A stretch of 64,000 bases of DNA from Fasciolopsis buskii (Eukaryota > Platyhelminthes > Trematoda > Plagiorchiida > Fasciolidae): assembly GCA_008360955.1 (NCBI GenBank), contig LUCM01005710.1:383194-447193 (forward strand), given 5' to 3'. Below are positions 9,411 through 23,600 of the stretch, in pieces. The notes below the pieces were generated by a model. That model saw only the letters and a list, made by a program, of their open reading frames with translations, was not told the origin of the DNA and did no database searches. Each line of letters starts with the position of its first letter. The first letter of the stretch is position 1. Both the position numbers and the translations under genes were made by a program.

Positions 9411-12400
9411 TTAAACATATATATACATACGTGAATTATATTTAGGTAGACATCTTCGCAATCCCGGGGCAGACAGATATTTATATACATTTTAAATTTC
9501 CCAGCCATCAACGAAAATACGCAATGCAAAAAGGTCATTTTCACAACCACAGCCGATACTTTTTATGGGTTTGGTATGCTAAAGAAACATTTTTTATTTT
9601 TCTGTACAAAATAACATCAACATTATCCTCCTAGCTTCGCTCCTTCTGATTGATCACTTTTTCACCACGTTGAAAACTAATAACAGCTGACATTTCGCAC
9701 CAACCGTTACCAATCATCGCGAGGTGGACAGTTCGCAATTATCAGTTATCGCTGGTGGATGAGTTGCGTCCAACGGTTTGAACACCCGCGAAAACATGGC
9801 CGTTTCGCGGGGGTGGAAGTTTCGTCAATACCTCCACCGTTGGGCTCCGTCTATGTTGTGCGCCAGCGATGAGCACATTTAGTGCGCCTAAACACAAAAT
9901 GGCTCGTAGTCCACTGCTTGCAAACAGTCCCAGAAAATTCCTTTTCGGTCTTGAAAATTGAGTTTTCTACCATTTTGCTTTTCATTGGCATACTTGTACT
10001 TCCCCTCTTGTTTTGCGGTATCTCATTTCACCTTCCACTAAGCTTCTGCAATAACTCAATACTGCTCCAACCCGCTTATCCCATTCGACTTCTATCATCT
10101 ACATTTCCTGTGCATCGTCCTTGTAAAAAGTTGATCTTGCCTTGCGCATGCCTCACGAAAACTAGAAATATACAGTATTATTATTATTATCCTACGTGAA
10201 TATTACCTTAATGTGACAGCAAACGGCTGAAAAATAGGGTGAGCAAAGTGGGACGTGCAAAACCAAAACAAAATCTGGTGAATTGAAGACTGGCTGTCAC
10301 AAAAATTGGGCATTACAAAGTCAGGTGGAACAGGGGGGATGAACTGAGGATGGCTGCCTCCAGAGTACCTAGGGCGCAAGATTTCATTGCCAGGAAATTT
10401 AGCCAGGTATGTGAGCTCAATGAGAGGGGATTGAACGGAGTCAGAGCGTAACATTCCAGAGATAGACACCGAGGACTACAGGCGTGTCAGGTCGGTTTTT
10501 ATTGGCTGAAGTCGGGGTCAAGATTCCTTATCTCATGTCCCTTGAAGCTTCACTCTTAAATACTTCTTCTATATTAACAGAGGCCCTGAAGAGGGAGGCG
10601 TGCCATGATAACTACGGAATTCATGAAAGTAGAACCAGGAGCAAGTGTCGGATGCAACTGTAGAAAATTTGGCTAATGAGATGCGCGTGGATGCGAGTGG
10701 TGCGCGACATCTGGCATGAAGCAATTTAGTGGGTCATTCTGACAACGGGATAGGATATAAAATTTCTCCAATTTCGTCAATGGTGCACTTTTTGCTCTTG
10801 TATAGGGAAATCCGGGTTGCATCCGTGCGTAGTCTGAAAAGTTGAGTTCAACAGGATGCCTCAGCCATTTTGAGAGATAGCTTTCATCCCACGAGTTCTT
10901 AAACGGAGGGAAAACGCTCGTTCCCATTTGAGTCTGCTGTGAGTTTTAGATGTTTCATCTACACAGAACAATGTTATGGGAAACATAAGCTGTAAGACAA
11001 CGGCGAATGGAAATCTTCGGAAAGGTATGAATTTTGCTCGATTCACTGATACGTGCGGCCAGAGGCAAAGCTGGAGCTGCATAGTATTAACCGTGGTTGG
11101 GAAGCCTTGGTAGAGGAAATGAAATGAGCAGAATTCCAGAATAACCCTGAAGTAAGGTGCACACAAAATAATTCCGCAGAAACGGTGCAATAATCTGGAT
11201 CTTGAAATATTCGATGAAAGAGCCAGGATATTGGAAAATACTCTGCTTAAAAATTTGTTATTTTCTCGAGGTACGCTTTCGGAGTCAGGTGTGACGCAAC
11301 ATCTAGTAATTTGATGGCTCTGGTTTCAATCAGCGAGAACATTGTCGGGTATGTCATTAGTCACTGAGATACTGGTAGTCATAGCACAATCTTTGAGGTT
11401 CACAATGGCACAGATATTAAAGAAGAACGATGGGAAGAGGACAAATACGTGGGAGTGTAATAAGTGCAATTTTAAATAATGTCCAATAGTCAATAGGCTG
11501 CAGTTAGCAGTTCCGCTGTGGCAGGGCGTTATTATTGGTCTAAAAACATTTGTCTTTCAGGCGGTGATTTCCCATGGGCTTATGTAAGCTGACCAGCAAA
11601 GAGTAGTTTTAGGTGCTAGGTAAAAAATGCTTTTTAGAGCTCAGCTCCGCAGAGGTTGTACAACACCCGGGCAGAGAAACTAACAGTGGATCAAGTAAAC
11701 AAGCATCAGGCAACGGTCTGAGGCTTCCTGTTTACATGGACAGATACGAATAGGTGTTAATAACCCCAAAATGAAGACAGTTCATCTCCTTGCAGCCCGA
11801 AACCCAAGCTATTTAGGACATTGTTCTGCGGCGTAACCAATGTCTGTTCTTCTTAGCAGAAGTACTCTTGAGCCCCACTGAGAATTTCGTATATCTTACT
11901 TGTGTAACCGCAACTGCACCGGTCGAAGTAAATTTTTGCAATTGCTGGAATTATCCGTTTCTTCCAGGTTCAAAATAACAAAAGGTCGTGTTGCCCAGAA
12001 AAGGCAAAAACAGTCGATGCTTAGAAAACCGATAGATGCCACAGATTTTCTACGGGCATCCTGCAAAAGTGCAATGGAATTCAAAACCAAAATGCTGAAC
12101 ATCGCAGGCCAGTTGGCATCCATGGAGGGCATAGTCCCTGTGCCTATATTTGTGACCTACCCCATGGATTTCGCGGGAGAGGACGGCCCGAGCAATCTGA
12201 AAGCAACGGACACACACCATGGATACATAAACCCAAGGAGGGATTTACTGTTTAAAAAATGTATTCAAAACTCGTGAACTTATAAATCCTCTGTCGCTCA
12301 CGTTCATGAGTTTTCGAGCAGCTAGCTTGTTGCACTACCGGCTCCGCTATAGCAGACATATATAACTCGATTCCAGTGATGCTCATACTTTTTCAATCGC

Positions 12401-14140
12401 AATTACTTGACAAAAATGTCGCGAAAAATTTATTAACAGACAAAATTAATAGCTACCCTCACGCAATTCCTGTTAATCACAACCTAGGCTGTCAACATGG
12501 CTTAGAAACGTCTTCCATCAAAAGATCAGCTCCTAATGGTGGTGCAACCCCAGTTTCCCAATTCTGCGCGGTTCATCGGCATGACCCGCCTGCTAAACCA
12601 ACTGAAGTAATGACTGATGACTTGTAATATTTGGGTTTGTCTTCTCCTCTGCAGCCCCTGGGAAACGCTGAAATACCTCGATGTCTTTTACCGTGTACAC
12701 GACAGGTTCTCATCCAGTTGCCCGCAGGTTACAGGATGACCAATCCATGAAAGTCCAACATCTACCATGAGAGCCGGAAACCCATTGGTTTGCCCCATTA
12801 GGCCTCCAAGTAGACCGGCGTGCACTTAAAACTGTAGTTCACCCACCGTACACCCAGCCCAAAATACTCAAGTGCTACCCCAAAGCACCTCTTCACCCGC
12901 TGTGGCTAACTGATTTTCCGAACGCCGTTCAGGATCGCAGGGCGTGTAAATGCCAGCCATGCTAATCCTATGGTGAAAGGGGAAATAACGCAAAGAGTGC
13001 AAGTTTCTATTCCGATTTCGAGACCTTTAAATTTCATCTGGATCCATGCTGGAGGGCACAGCAGCAATGAGGCGTGGAAGAGCTGCTTCCATCCTAATGA
13101 TGCTATGCCCAAGCCCGGAACGTCTAAGTATATAGCACTTAGAACTTCCATCCGCCTCATCTATCCAGTCAAATGTTTCCTAACCGCTTCTTTGCCTTCC
13201 ATCGTGCCACGAATTTCGGACCAAAAGGCCCAATGGTACATTTTAAAACCTTCATGGCCTGCGGCTCTCCAGCGTGGGGCACCGCCAGGAAAGTTTCGCA
13301 TGACGTTAAATAGCTGTATATCGCTTTCCATCCAGATGGACTTCAAACATTCAGTGAGTACATTGGATTACAAAACCCGTTACGCAATTTCGCATCTTCC
13401 TCCCTGTGAAAAATATTCTTTTCAAAGATAAGACAGCGGTCTAAGGAAAGAGAATCGGTTCATTAGTGATTCGTACGTGAAAAAGAATACATCAACCTTT
13501 TAGACTGCTATCCATAAACACCCTTTCTTCTGTGAAGAAATAAGTTACATACAATTGTCTATTCCAACATGAGATTAGGACTTTCTTTTATTAGCTGGAA
13601 CCTGGCTGACAGACTCTTCTGGCAGGGATGGTATTGCTATAACCGGTTATTCTCAATTCTTTGGAGACTGAGTTTGCCAACAAGGAAAGGATGCCTGGTG
13701 TATCTCAAGGACAATTCCAAAACCACACACTTCTGTCAACCCACTCTGTAGGCTATAGAAGACCTTGTGTGAATTAACAGTAGGTCTCAACAGTGGTCTC
13801 AACAGTCTGACTGATAGCTTGGAAATTCAATGTCCCCGAAATAATTTGGTCCTCGTAGCTGAGCCCTCATCATCTTTTGTCCTTCCTGAGTGCGATGCGT
13901 CCGTGCAGATAGATTCAACAAGTTACGTCTCAAACGAGGTGCATCAACAGTGGAGTTTATTTTTTCATTTGGCTTAACCAAGGTATCGGTCGGAATAAGA
14001 CACAATCTTTCACGACTTGACCACTCATCAGTTTGCCTCTGGTTCTCACTCAGTCGCATCTTTTGGGAACAGGCATCCCCCGCTAGACTTTTTTAAAAAG
14101 GATTGCTGCAGCACCCTACTCCCGTTGGTTTGCTTCCAAA
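9411..14140. other. No gene recognised
   Basis: Several open frames of 80-153 codons on both strands (for example 11896-12277 + and 12970-13431 +), none with a family motif. They overlap opposite-strand frames of similar size. The part from about 13.5 kb may be the decayed 5' portion of the CR1 copy that follows. Confidence 0.4.
10176..10190. repeat. (TAT)n trinucleotide run
   Basis: Five TAT-type units after AATATACAG. Such runs often form retroelement 3' tails, but no element could be recognised just upstream. Confidence 0.7.
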
Positions 14141-14149
14141 GCTGGAACG

Positions 14150-15400
14150 GCTTCCTTCCTAGAAGCATTATCAAGCTAGCAAACGGCCGGGACCACCACT
14201 CCACCGAGCTAATCACTGACCACTAAATGTCACCCCACCAGTGCCGAGAATCATGGGGAGATTGATAAACGAAACTTACCGATCATCCACTAGGCACTAA
14301 CATCCTCAACAAAAATCATCATGGCTTTTTGAATCTTACTGCCATGATTGCAAAAGATGGCAAAGCAGTGACTGTGACCTTTCTGGAGATGATTATGGCA
14401 TTTAGTAAGGCGTCCCATTCCGGTTTGCTCCCGGAAGTCCAGTCTTACGAGATTACTGACTTCTTTCGCTCCTGGATAGCCTCTTACCTAATTTCGAGTA
14501 TCCATAGCGTGAACGTCAACCACTTCGTACCAAAACCCAGGCCTATAACCAGTTGGGGTGGTTTAATTCAGTTTTGTCAGTCGAATAGTATTCCCTCCGT
14601 ATATAAACGACCTGTTCTCTATAATTTTCCTATGGTAAAGATATAAATATCATCTACAATCTTCACACCGGTGCTTTAATTTCTACGATGTAGAAATTTG
14701 CACTTAATTTACACTCGCTCGCTTCTCGGGGAATTGTCGGTCGAGAAGGGTTGTACCCTCACTTATAAATGTCTCGCTCCGCCAGGCTCCCTCAAACTTG
14801 GGGACAGTTTGTCCCCATTAAATGTGAGCCACATGACTCACGGTTATGTTACTCACCTACGTTCAATCTCTCAAAGCAAACTGGTCTGCAAGCAGTTGGA
14901 TCCCGTAAGCATACTGAAGTGATACACAGCCTTTCGTTTGCGAGGGAGCAAGCCAGACAGCAACGTGACCTCTGTCACACCACTACTATAATATGGCGCC
15001 ATTGGGTACTCTAATTTGCAATAGTGCGATAGAATAGTTGATGAAAACTTGCAAAGATACTTTACTAAGCGAATACTGGAAAACAGTCCTCACCTCGGTC
15101 ATAAGAAGAGATGCTTCTTGTTTAACCTCAAGCCATTTGAGTTCCGCAAGCCAGAATCGAATATAATTTTCTAGTGGCTTTTAAGTTGTTTGAGGCATCC
15201 CTATTTTTGAAAGTATCTACCAACACCGCAAAATCACAAGATGGTCGCATGGGCCCTACCCTATTTCCCGTGGGAAAATTGGCTCAGGTTCTTATTCGTT
15301 AACTACGCACCTAGGTGGAATAAGCTTCTACCTGAAACTCGCTATTAAAAGGGCTCCATCACTCAAAAACGGTTAAATGGCACCATAGGCATCTCTCAAA
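14150..15400 (+). mobile_element. CR1-like LINE fragment, RT and C-terminal domain (D2)
   Basis: A VPRIMGRLINE-like segment (the LTpvlsKImErli motif) near 14240 is followed by NKNHHGFLN (QHGF motif) and VTVTFLEMIMAFSKASHSG (the FLD..kAFDkVsH motif, about 14370-14430). Next come FFRSWIASYL and a degraded VNVNHF segment. The C-terminal part at about 15020-15350 contains QRYFTKRILEN and APRWNKLLPE, matching CR1 VQRrFTkr and WN.LP. The GSVLGP and YADD boxes cannot be recognised between them. This fragment is more decayed than the copy at 0.3-5.3 kb. Confidence 0.65.
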
Positions 15401-16530
15401 CAGTCTTTAAAATTAATTCCTGAAGCTCATTTTGCCCAGTAAACAGTGTTGGTTTCGGGTTCTGGGAGGCACGAGCCCACTTATATCCAACAGCTAAACT
15501 TTAAAGCATGTGCCGCACTTCATCTCTTTGACCATAAAAGTGAAAAACCCTGATTTTGACTGTTCTTTCCAGCTATAATTCTCATTCTTGCCAAGAGAGG
15601 CATTGCGTTGCCATCGCAGCTATCTGACCCTGGTTTTGTACATTCCGCCAGTACAGCTTACCTTCCTTGTCTATCCGTGAGCCATACAGGATAGATCTGG
15701 AGAATCACCGGATTCCAATATCTATCTTCCTCTTCTCATCTTCGCTCGTTGTACCACAGGCCCAAACTTTATTTCTAAGCCCACCCCGAAACGTTTTCAA
15801 GACACTCTTGCCCGTATTTGCATCGTTTTCTTTGCTCCTTTACTCAGCATATTTATCAACCTAAGATTTCTGCCCCCGATGGCCAGCTCTAGTGGTTCGG
15901 ATGCCATCAGGTTCATTCATCTGTTTGATGATGCCAAGGAATTAATCAAAACTTCCATGCCTTCTCTACCTTATCCCAACCAGACTTTGCCCGGGCATCT
16001 CCTCTTCCCACAACTCTTTAGCCTCTCCGCAAGCACTAGTAACTACGAAAATAGACTACTTTCTCCAGCCCTCTAAAAGTCCCCTTTTCCAGCTTCACTT
16101 GTCAATTCTCAATCAGTTTAGAAACCCGCGGGTTGATTGGATCCATCATAATGAAGTCACCGCTCTCTCCTCATTTCACTGTTTTTAATGATGGACACAA
16201 AGCAGCTAACGCGATGCCACTCTGGGAGACCTATGATCTGTTAATCTATTAAAAGATGATGGGATCTATCAAATTCCGTTGGTGATAGACTACCGAGCCG
16301 CCCTCTGTTGCTCCTGCTCTTACAGGATTTCTTTACTTTTTTCGTGTTCCAAGTGGCGACCAATTTCTGAATCTCCCACCGTCTTGGGTATCGCCACATT
16401 TGTCGGCGTCTGTGTGCACTTGATTACTATTTCCTATCCCGAATCACCGCCAAAACGCATTGACAAGGATTTAGCGCACAATTATGTTGCACAAACCCGT
16501 CTAAGAATGTGATCATATCTCAGCGCTACC
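15400..16530. other. No gene recognised
   Basis: Short + strand frames with biased, hydrophobic composition and no motif. Confidence 0.4.
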
Positions 16531-16812
16531 ATGGTCTGCGAGTCAATTCTCCATTTTGGTCAGCCCCGTATTCTGTACTGCTCTATATTTCACTTAATGG
16601 GCAACAATGAGATAATTAATGCAACAAGTTTACACATTTTTTCTTTCAAAGTTCTTTCCACTGCTGAATTTGTCCCCTATACTAATTTATTTAATATGCC
16701 GTCGAGTGATTATCTGTCGCTCACCCACCCTTATAATCTTTCCTTTGACTGCCACAACGGCTCATATTTGGTATCATTCACAAATGTTAGCTCTGGAACT
16801 ATTGTACACTAA
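16531..16812 (+). pseudogene. Possible Ty3/gypsy integrase core remnant
   Basis: Near the end of this 93-codon frame the pattern SSDYLSLTHPYNLSFDCHNG then SYLVSF resembles arF.HvHiDlvGPLP.s.GysYLlT, the start of the gypsy integrase catalytic core. The first catalytic Asp is not preserved in the usual place. The match is by eye only and weak. Confidence 0.2.
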
Positions 16813-16948
16813 CTAAAGTTTGCCCATCCGGCGATTTCACTGACATAAATATTTCAGTTTTTAAACAGTTTTCAAATAACCACCAAATCAGCTGATTGGA
16901 GATCAAGTTCCCTCTTCATTAATTTATTCCGTCATATTCTATTTAAAA

Positions 16949-17240
16949 ATGTTCTTCTACGAGGCTGATCATGTTGCCTCTCTAGTATTTTTGCTATCCT
17001 GGCATCTCCTAAATTGTGTTTTCTGCTGTTTGCCTACCAAGCCCTGGACGGACCACGACGGCTCAGGCTGCCGGTGCAGGCCTACAGACTTTGACTGTTG
17101 CGTATTACTTTATACTTCCCTGCTTAGTTCGATCATATTATATGTTTCTCTCTTTGCGAGAGGCTTGTGCGCGGCAAGATCAAATTTTTACACGGATGAG
17201 GCAGAGGAAAAGTGAATATTGGAAATCGGAATGTATATGA
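16949..17240 (+). other. Possible exon with a membrane segment, unrecognised
   Basis: Two overlapping frames are open here. The frame starting near 17080 after a CTACAG acceptor reads a hydrophobic stretch (LTVAYYFILPCLVRSYYMF) followed by a charged region (REACARQDQIFTRMRQRK) and a stop at 17238. This resembles a transmembrane segment with a cytoplasmic tail, but no family is recognised and the length is within chance. Confidence 0.15.
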
Positions 17241-17459
17241 GGATATATATGCTACGTGGGATTACTCGGTAGACGCAATCAGAACCGGCAAAGCAATATG
17301 CATTGTACAGGTATGCCAGACAAAACTCAAAATTGCACAAACTGTTTTGCAGGGGTGTTCAGGGTTTTCCGAAACTGCTCATAAGCAACGGAATGTAAGT
17401 CATTTCGTGTTTAAGTGCACTAAATGTGCGTGTCGCTGGCGCAACACTTGAGGGCGGCG

Positions 17460-18890
17460 GATGTTGAGAAATGGCCGGACATGCAAACGTTAAGATCGTG
17501 ACGTGATGGTCAGAAAAGTTAGGCTGAGTACGTGAAGATCAGAGAAGATATGACAATTGGATTGAACTTAGTCAAAGTCAAAGAAACGCCATGCACGTTG
17601 AATGAAAGAGTCGCAATTAACAACAATAAAGAGCAAATAAAATGCTGAGGAAAGCGGAGGAACACTATCGATTCTGCCGAACTATATGGATAATGAAATT
17701 TTGTGAAACGTTTTGGCGAAAGAATATGGAACGCTCAGAACGGCTGATTACATCCCTATGCGGCTACTGGCAAACTGAACTGAGAGATGCAACTGAGGGA
17801 CCTTCTGTGTAAGAAGTAAACGTTTTTAAATACACCAGCCAAAAACATCTTTTATGCTGTCATTTTCGTTGTCGCAGTTTTTGAATTTAGACGGCAGTGC
17901 GTGTCAGGAATATGGAGGGACGCGAAAGGCATTCCAGCGGCAGTAGTAACTTTTTAACCATACATGAATATTCAGCTGAGTAATAGCATCCACGAGGATT
18001 ACCGACGCGGTTTGTGTTGAACGGACCAGTAATCGTGCGCCAGGTCTGGCCAGAGGCTTTCTAGCAGGAGCGAGAAGTTAGTAGGTCTGGAGTTGCTCTT
18101 ACGGGAGCGGAACTGTTAACAGCGCGGGATCTGAAACATAAGAGAGAGGCGCCGTCTGGCTTAGGTGCCAGCTTAGGGTCATGGCGATTAATGAACGGCC
18201 GAGAAATAGACATCATCTAGCCTAAGGTTGATTAATAATAAAGAACTTCTGTCGTGGATTCACTGGGGCAGTGCTGCGACAAGGTGGACATTATGACGCA
18301 GTTTTTCAGCTGCAGGGAGTTGGTGATTACACCAGAGTACTACTGTGGATTTTTTGACAGTGTTCATTGTCAACATTCTCTGCGCTGCTGACCTAATACA
18401 GAGAATGGCAACGCAAATGGAGAAGTATGGAGGCTGATGTGTTGAGAATAGAAGTAACCGTTGGATTACGGCGTAGCTTAGTCTATTTCTGTTGCTTTTT
18501 TATTAATAATGGTGTATTTCTCGAGAACGTGGAGCCTATAGAAAGTGAAAAAGAGAGAACGGCAGTCTGGAAAGTGTTCCGGCTGAGGGGTCGTGGTAAG
18601 TGGCAAAGACAATGCAGCCAAGTAAATAAGAGGGCCGAGATGCATGGGAAAGAATAGGAAAGCGGGGAAGACGCAGCCATAGTATTTGCACGTCTTTCAG
18701 TTGGGAAGCATTGGGCATAGTGTTGTGCCAATTGTAGATCTGCCCTAAAATGTTTACTACTATTCCGTCAGAGGGGTAATCCGAGATGTCGTTCATAATG
18801 ATGTAGTATGTTAGGTTCTCTTGCGCCCTCAATGAAGTTCTATGGAAAGCTGATGCTAATTGAAAATAGGAGGATGGACCGTGTATTTAA
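17460..18890. other. No gene recognised
   Basis: Frames up to 98 codons only. The interval may be 3' flank of the opposite-strand CR1 copy. Confidence 0.4.
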
Positions 18891-18899
18891 AAATCGATG

Positions 18900-20610
18900 T
18901 CTGACTCAAAAGCACGCCCTTTCGAGATATGGTTGTCGGTCGATTGAAGGACCCGGGTGACACAGGTAAGTATTTGGGGCAGCCTCAAAGCTGGATTGGT
19001 CATGAATGCATCGAATGCCAATAGGAAGTTTGTTCCAATGCTTGGCATAAACAGCAAGAAAGAAATGCAAGCCTATAAAGGATTTAGCGATTTCTGTATG
19101 GATGGTTAGAGGCCTGTGTCGGAGAGGGCAGGAGCTGGCAGGGAGAATATAGGTGGGTCGGTGGAGAAGGAGCACCTATTCACCAAGGTATGCAGAAAAG
19201 ACAAATTAATTTTCAGTCGCCTTTACCGTAGGGGCTCAAGTTTGAGGGCTAGATAGCTTTCCTCTTATTTCAGAGTCGTCAACCAACCTATCACTTGCTT
19301 AGTGAAGCGCCTCTGACTACTTCAGTGGCGGTCCTATCCGACTTTGACATGCTGGAGTATGTCAAGGTGTAATACTCAAGGAGTGATCGAACGTGTTTTA
19401 TGAATGCTGAGGATCCTGTCGGACAGTTTCATTGTGCGAAAAATCAGACTTACATTTCTCGTAGCCTCAGTCGACTGAACGACTACGTGCTCTGGGAAAT
19501 TTATGAATGCTGAGTAGTTGAGACCAAGGTCACAGATTCTGGGCGCGCATGCAATAGGAGATCCACGTAGTAAAATTGAATCTTTAGGTAGTGTACACCT
19601 GTATGTGAGTATTTCGCCCATATCGGCAGAGAACCTCATTATCCAGGAGGTACACCAGTCTTCTAAAGCAGACAAATCGGCACAAATGTCTCCAACTGCA
19701 GTACTAAATTCATTTGACCTGAGATGGTAGACTGTTTCTATGTCATCAGCAAACAGGAAGGAGACGACGTGAGATATTGAATTTAGCGCATCATTAATAT
19801 ACATAAGGAGTACCAGGGGACTAGGCACGCTGCTCTGTATGACGCCAGCAGCAACAGGTTTGGGATTGTAGGCAATGCCGTCAGTGGAGACCACCTGTGA
19901 TCTTTGGGTCAGGTGAGACGGGAGCCTGGATAGAGAGGATCCGTGGTGCCAAAGGTGCTTACTTTGGATAAAAGGCGCAAAAGAGGGACACGGTCAAAGA
20001 CCTTAGACACATCGAGGTAGATGATTGCGAACGCCATTCCCCTATGCTGATTGTAAGGTTCAGTAAGTCAAAGTGACAAGTGGAGCAAGAACGTCATTGG
20101 AGAAATCCGTGCTGTTTTGGGCTTAGTAGTTTGAAGGATAAAAGGTTATCTATGATGGATTGTTCTACCACCTTCTACACGACTCTTTGGATAACAGGCG
20201 TGTGGTTATTGGAACGGTGATTGGAACCTAAATTAAAGTAAACCTTTTCATGGCTGGGGTTATAACAGAGTGCTTCCAGTTGACCGAAACTACACCAGAG
20301 TTAATTCAAAGTGTAAAGTGGTTGAGCAGTAGCAAGAGTAAGTCAGGGACACAAATAAGAATGGCTGTTAGAGGGATGCCATCAGGGCCTTAGTGAGACC
20401 TTGGTTTAAAATTGGCTAAGTGTCGTGCGATAGTCTCAGCGTCAAAGGACACAGCGGATAAGGTGGGGTTATTCATATTCTGTGGTTGGGGTGGGTCGCT
20501 GTCTGTGGCTCGGTTCATGGAGGTGGCGCAATATTCATTGAACGTCTCAGCTATGTCTTTTGGGGTTGGTACGGACTCAATATTAGGCAAAACTAGGAAA
20601 GTCACTGATG
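18900..20610 (-). mobile_element. CR1-like LINE fragment, RT and C-terminus (D3)
   Basis: On the - strand the frame 20605-20390 reads the linker before the RT (IAETFNEYC then a FKPRSH*GPDGIPL PGPDGIP-like box). Downstream frames give SVNWKHSVITPAMK, QHGFL with SCSTCHFDLLNL, and the long frame 19894-19376 with GVIQSSVPSPLVLLMYINDA and SFLFADD (catalytic box at about 19741-19755 on the + strand coordinates). The frame 19175-18906 carries YAKHWNKLPIGIR, the CR1 C-terminal WN.LP motif. Several stops and frame changes are present. No endonuclease was recognised upstream, so this is a 5'-truncated copy. Confidence 0.8.
19376..19894 (-). pseudogene. CR1 reverse transcriptase palm (FADD), fragment
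   Basis: This 172-codon frame includes the GVIQSS...LMYINDA motif, then FADDIETVY with the two catalytic aspartates, then LSALEDWCTSWIMRFSADM (the W...W.m.fn..K region). It is the longest uninterrupted RT reading frame among the CR1 copies here, but upstream motifs are in other frames, so it is a remnant. Confidence 0.8.
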
Positions 20611-23600
20611 GTTTGCAGTCACAGAGTCTTAATTTATCTAGTTTTGAAAGTATTATGAGGTGCTTTTCATGCCTCGGCGCCCTAGATTCTTCTTTCGAAG
20701 AAAAGATTCACTTAGGCGGCAGATAGCGTCAGAAAAATGGTGCAAATGAATAAACTTGGAAAAGTCAACTGTAAATGAAAAGTGCCGTTACAACTCAGCA
20801 TATTTGACTTTCAGGGCGGTGCGTTGTGAAGTCTTGTTTCATTAGACTTTCATGGAGCACGACTCCAAAATGGATCAAAGTGTTTCCACCTTTGTATTTC
20901 TATCCATTGATGGCATGCCACTTTCATCTACCATAGGAATAATGGTTGAGCCGCCCTCGCTTTTGTCTTCAAAGTTGGGAGCTCCTGTGTTCGAAGCATT
21001 GCCTGATCCTTGGAGCTCTCTTTGTAATCACCTGAATGATCAGGCACTTCTTCATATAGTCCTGCAATCTAACTGGAACTGCGGCTGGAACGAAAGGTGG
21101 CACTATCCCACCTGAAACCCTCAGACTTTAGCTCATTAAGCTTGGTCTACTCCCATTCGAATCAATTATTTGTCTTCTATTTCTATCAAATTTTACTTTT
21201 GCATAACTTGGATCTCAAATCATAGGATACAAAATTCAAGGAGCGCCTGCCCTCTTTATAATGCCTCATTAGACATCGGATTTCGTTTTATTAATGCAAA
21301 TTAGGCCTCAGAAACGACTGCCACATTCCATTCCCCCTGATAACTATCCGGCCATTATTCAACTGGAAATAAGCGTACCACAGTCCAAGTGCTGGTCCCT
21401 GCAAAGCCCACTTCCTCTTTGCCTATTTCATCAGTCAAATAACATGGCTGAGTTAATCAAATCTGACTGAAACAGCACCAGAGTATAATAATACTTTGAG
21501 TTGACAGAAAACAGCATCGAAGTCCGTTATCCCTTCTTCCTACTAGTTTTTAATAACGGCAACATTGATGGAATATTTCTCGATGTTTGCCGATATGTTT
21601 GCAGGTTTTGTAATCATGTTGTATAATATAATCACCAGATTGAAGGTATTCTTCGAACCTTTCGATAAATGGGAATTTTGAAAAATGATTCCACCAGTGG
21701 TAAACGTCATTGAAGATACTATACGTTTACTAGTCTGAACTACTATAGAGCGGCCCGTAAAACAGGGTAAGGGCCAATAGATGCCTGGACCGGTTATTTC
21801 AAAACAGGAGATTCTGAACAGGTCGATTTTGGGGTGCGTGATTGAATGCCCTAGTCATTTCCAGTTAGGCCCTGAGGGCCGACATGTTTTCGCCTCATAG
21901 CACAGTAAAAGCATTCAATATGTCGAACCGAAAACGACCGTCATTTGATGTAATCTTGCTGACTCTCACGAAGCAATCTGCTGAGTAGTAGAGCCATCGA
22001 AATGTGAGTACATTTTCGTGATTTTGTCGGCTGCTAAATTGCAGTGGACAGGCGGTAGGCTTTCTGTGTCTTAGAGGTAACCGTCATTCTTGTTATGAAA
22101 CGATCACAGAGGTTTACCATTGAGCGTGGGCTATTCCGCTTTCGAAAGGTAGGTAAGTTCATAAGGTGATGGGTGGCAGCCGGACCGGCCAGGCCAATAT
22201 GTGCTGCGGGGCACATGTCTGGTTCAATAAGCGCCATCGTTATCGAATCCACCAACATGTCTTTCGGGCTTTAAATAAATCTGTACCTTGCCTTTTAACA
22301 GTACCCTGGTCTGACCTTCCTACACATTAAATGTCCAAGGCTACTGCCGAAAGAGTCTCCTCCAAGAAAAAGTCGCCCAGGAACATGAAATATCCAAACC
22401 GAGCACAGTTTGTCTCTAGCACAAATCATAGTGTTCGGGTTTGTCAATTAGAGTCCAGCAACGAAAACCATAAAGTGCTAGACTATGTTTTGTGTGTCCG
22501 TCAAAACATTTTTGTGCGCCACTCATAGATTTCCGGGGAGCAACCAAAACAATTCACAGAGGCGTCCCACTCGGCAGTTATTCCCATACAAGCCTTGGAC
22601 ACACAGCTGGTCCTTCCGATCTTAACCGACAGCCTTACTTCTCTTTGTCATGTGAACAGTTGATTGGTGATGCCTTTTAGCCAAGGATCGACTTCAAAGT
22701 TGCTTCAACAGAAAACTTTGAAAATATGGTTCGTTGTAATGCAACATAGGTCCCACAAGATTTTGGCTGGGAAACACGGCGCTACTTCTTATTTGAGAAG
22801 TATAATTTCAGCGTTGTCTGCCTTCTCTAAGTTTTTCTCCTTTCACTGTTTGTCAGAAGCTATTTCTGGGCCAAATTGGTTTGGTCTGAATAGATGCCAA
22901 GTCATTCAAATACACAAATGCCACCGAAAATAAAGACCTCCTATGACAATCTGAATCCAAGCGTTCCATGGGGCATCCCTTCTGGCGGTTTGCTGTTTGA
23001 CACCATCTGCGATGAGCATGCGTCATTAAACTTTTACGCCAGCTAAAAAGCTATGGTCTGTCCTGATCATCTGCATCCGCTAATTTCAATAAAATTACAC
23101 GACCAAAACGGTCACAACCTTAGGATTCGGCAAGGCTCCGATGTTCTGTTGCCAGCACTCCTCCCGCCTTTCAACCATTTACTCTGCTGATGATTTATAG
23201 TGCACGTCCTCCTTACTAAAAGCTTTCTTTGATGATCCCCTGACAAGAAAACTGTCCTTTGAATGATTAATCGAACTGCTTTCCGTTACTCACGTTTGCC
23301 TTCCTTACGTAGGCAATAGCTTTCTGTTGTTTCAACTTTTGGCCACCGAACATCTAAACCTGTGATGTTACGGTTTCCTCTAATCCCTCTGCTGGTTCAC
23401 CTGTCAGTCAGACCCTAACAACCCGTCACTTATTTAGATGACAGCTCCAAAGACTTTGTTGTCATTAACCTTCGCATATCCAAGGTCTTTTGTTTTGGCT
23501 CCCGCTTCCATTTTATATCCAAAGTTTGTCCCTTCTCCATCTTGCGTCGTTGTTAGCCTGAACGACATCTTGGCGCACCTATTACTGGTGACTAAATTTT

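Noticed and set aside
11896..12277. 125-codon + frame with a start codon and basic N-terminus
   Set aside because: No family motif, and a frame of similar size on the opposite strand overlaps its first part.
12900..13431. Short match of 12920-12940 with 31590-31610 (GTTCAGGATCGCA) as a shared repeat family
   Set aside because: The agreement does not extend convincingly on either side by eye. It is too short to claim a repeat.
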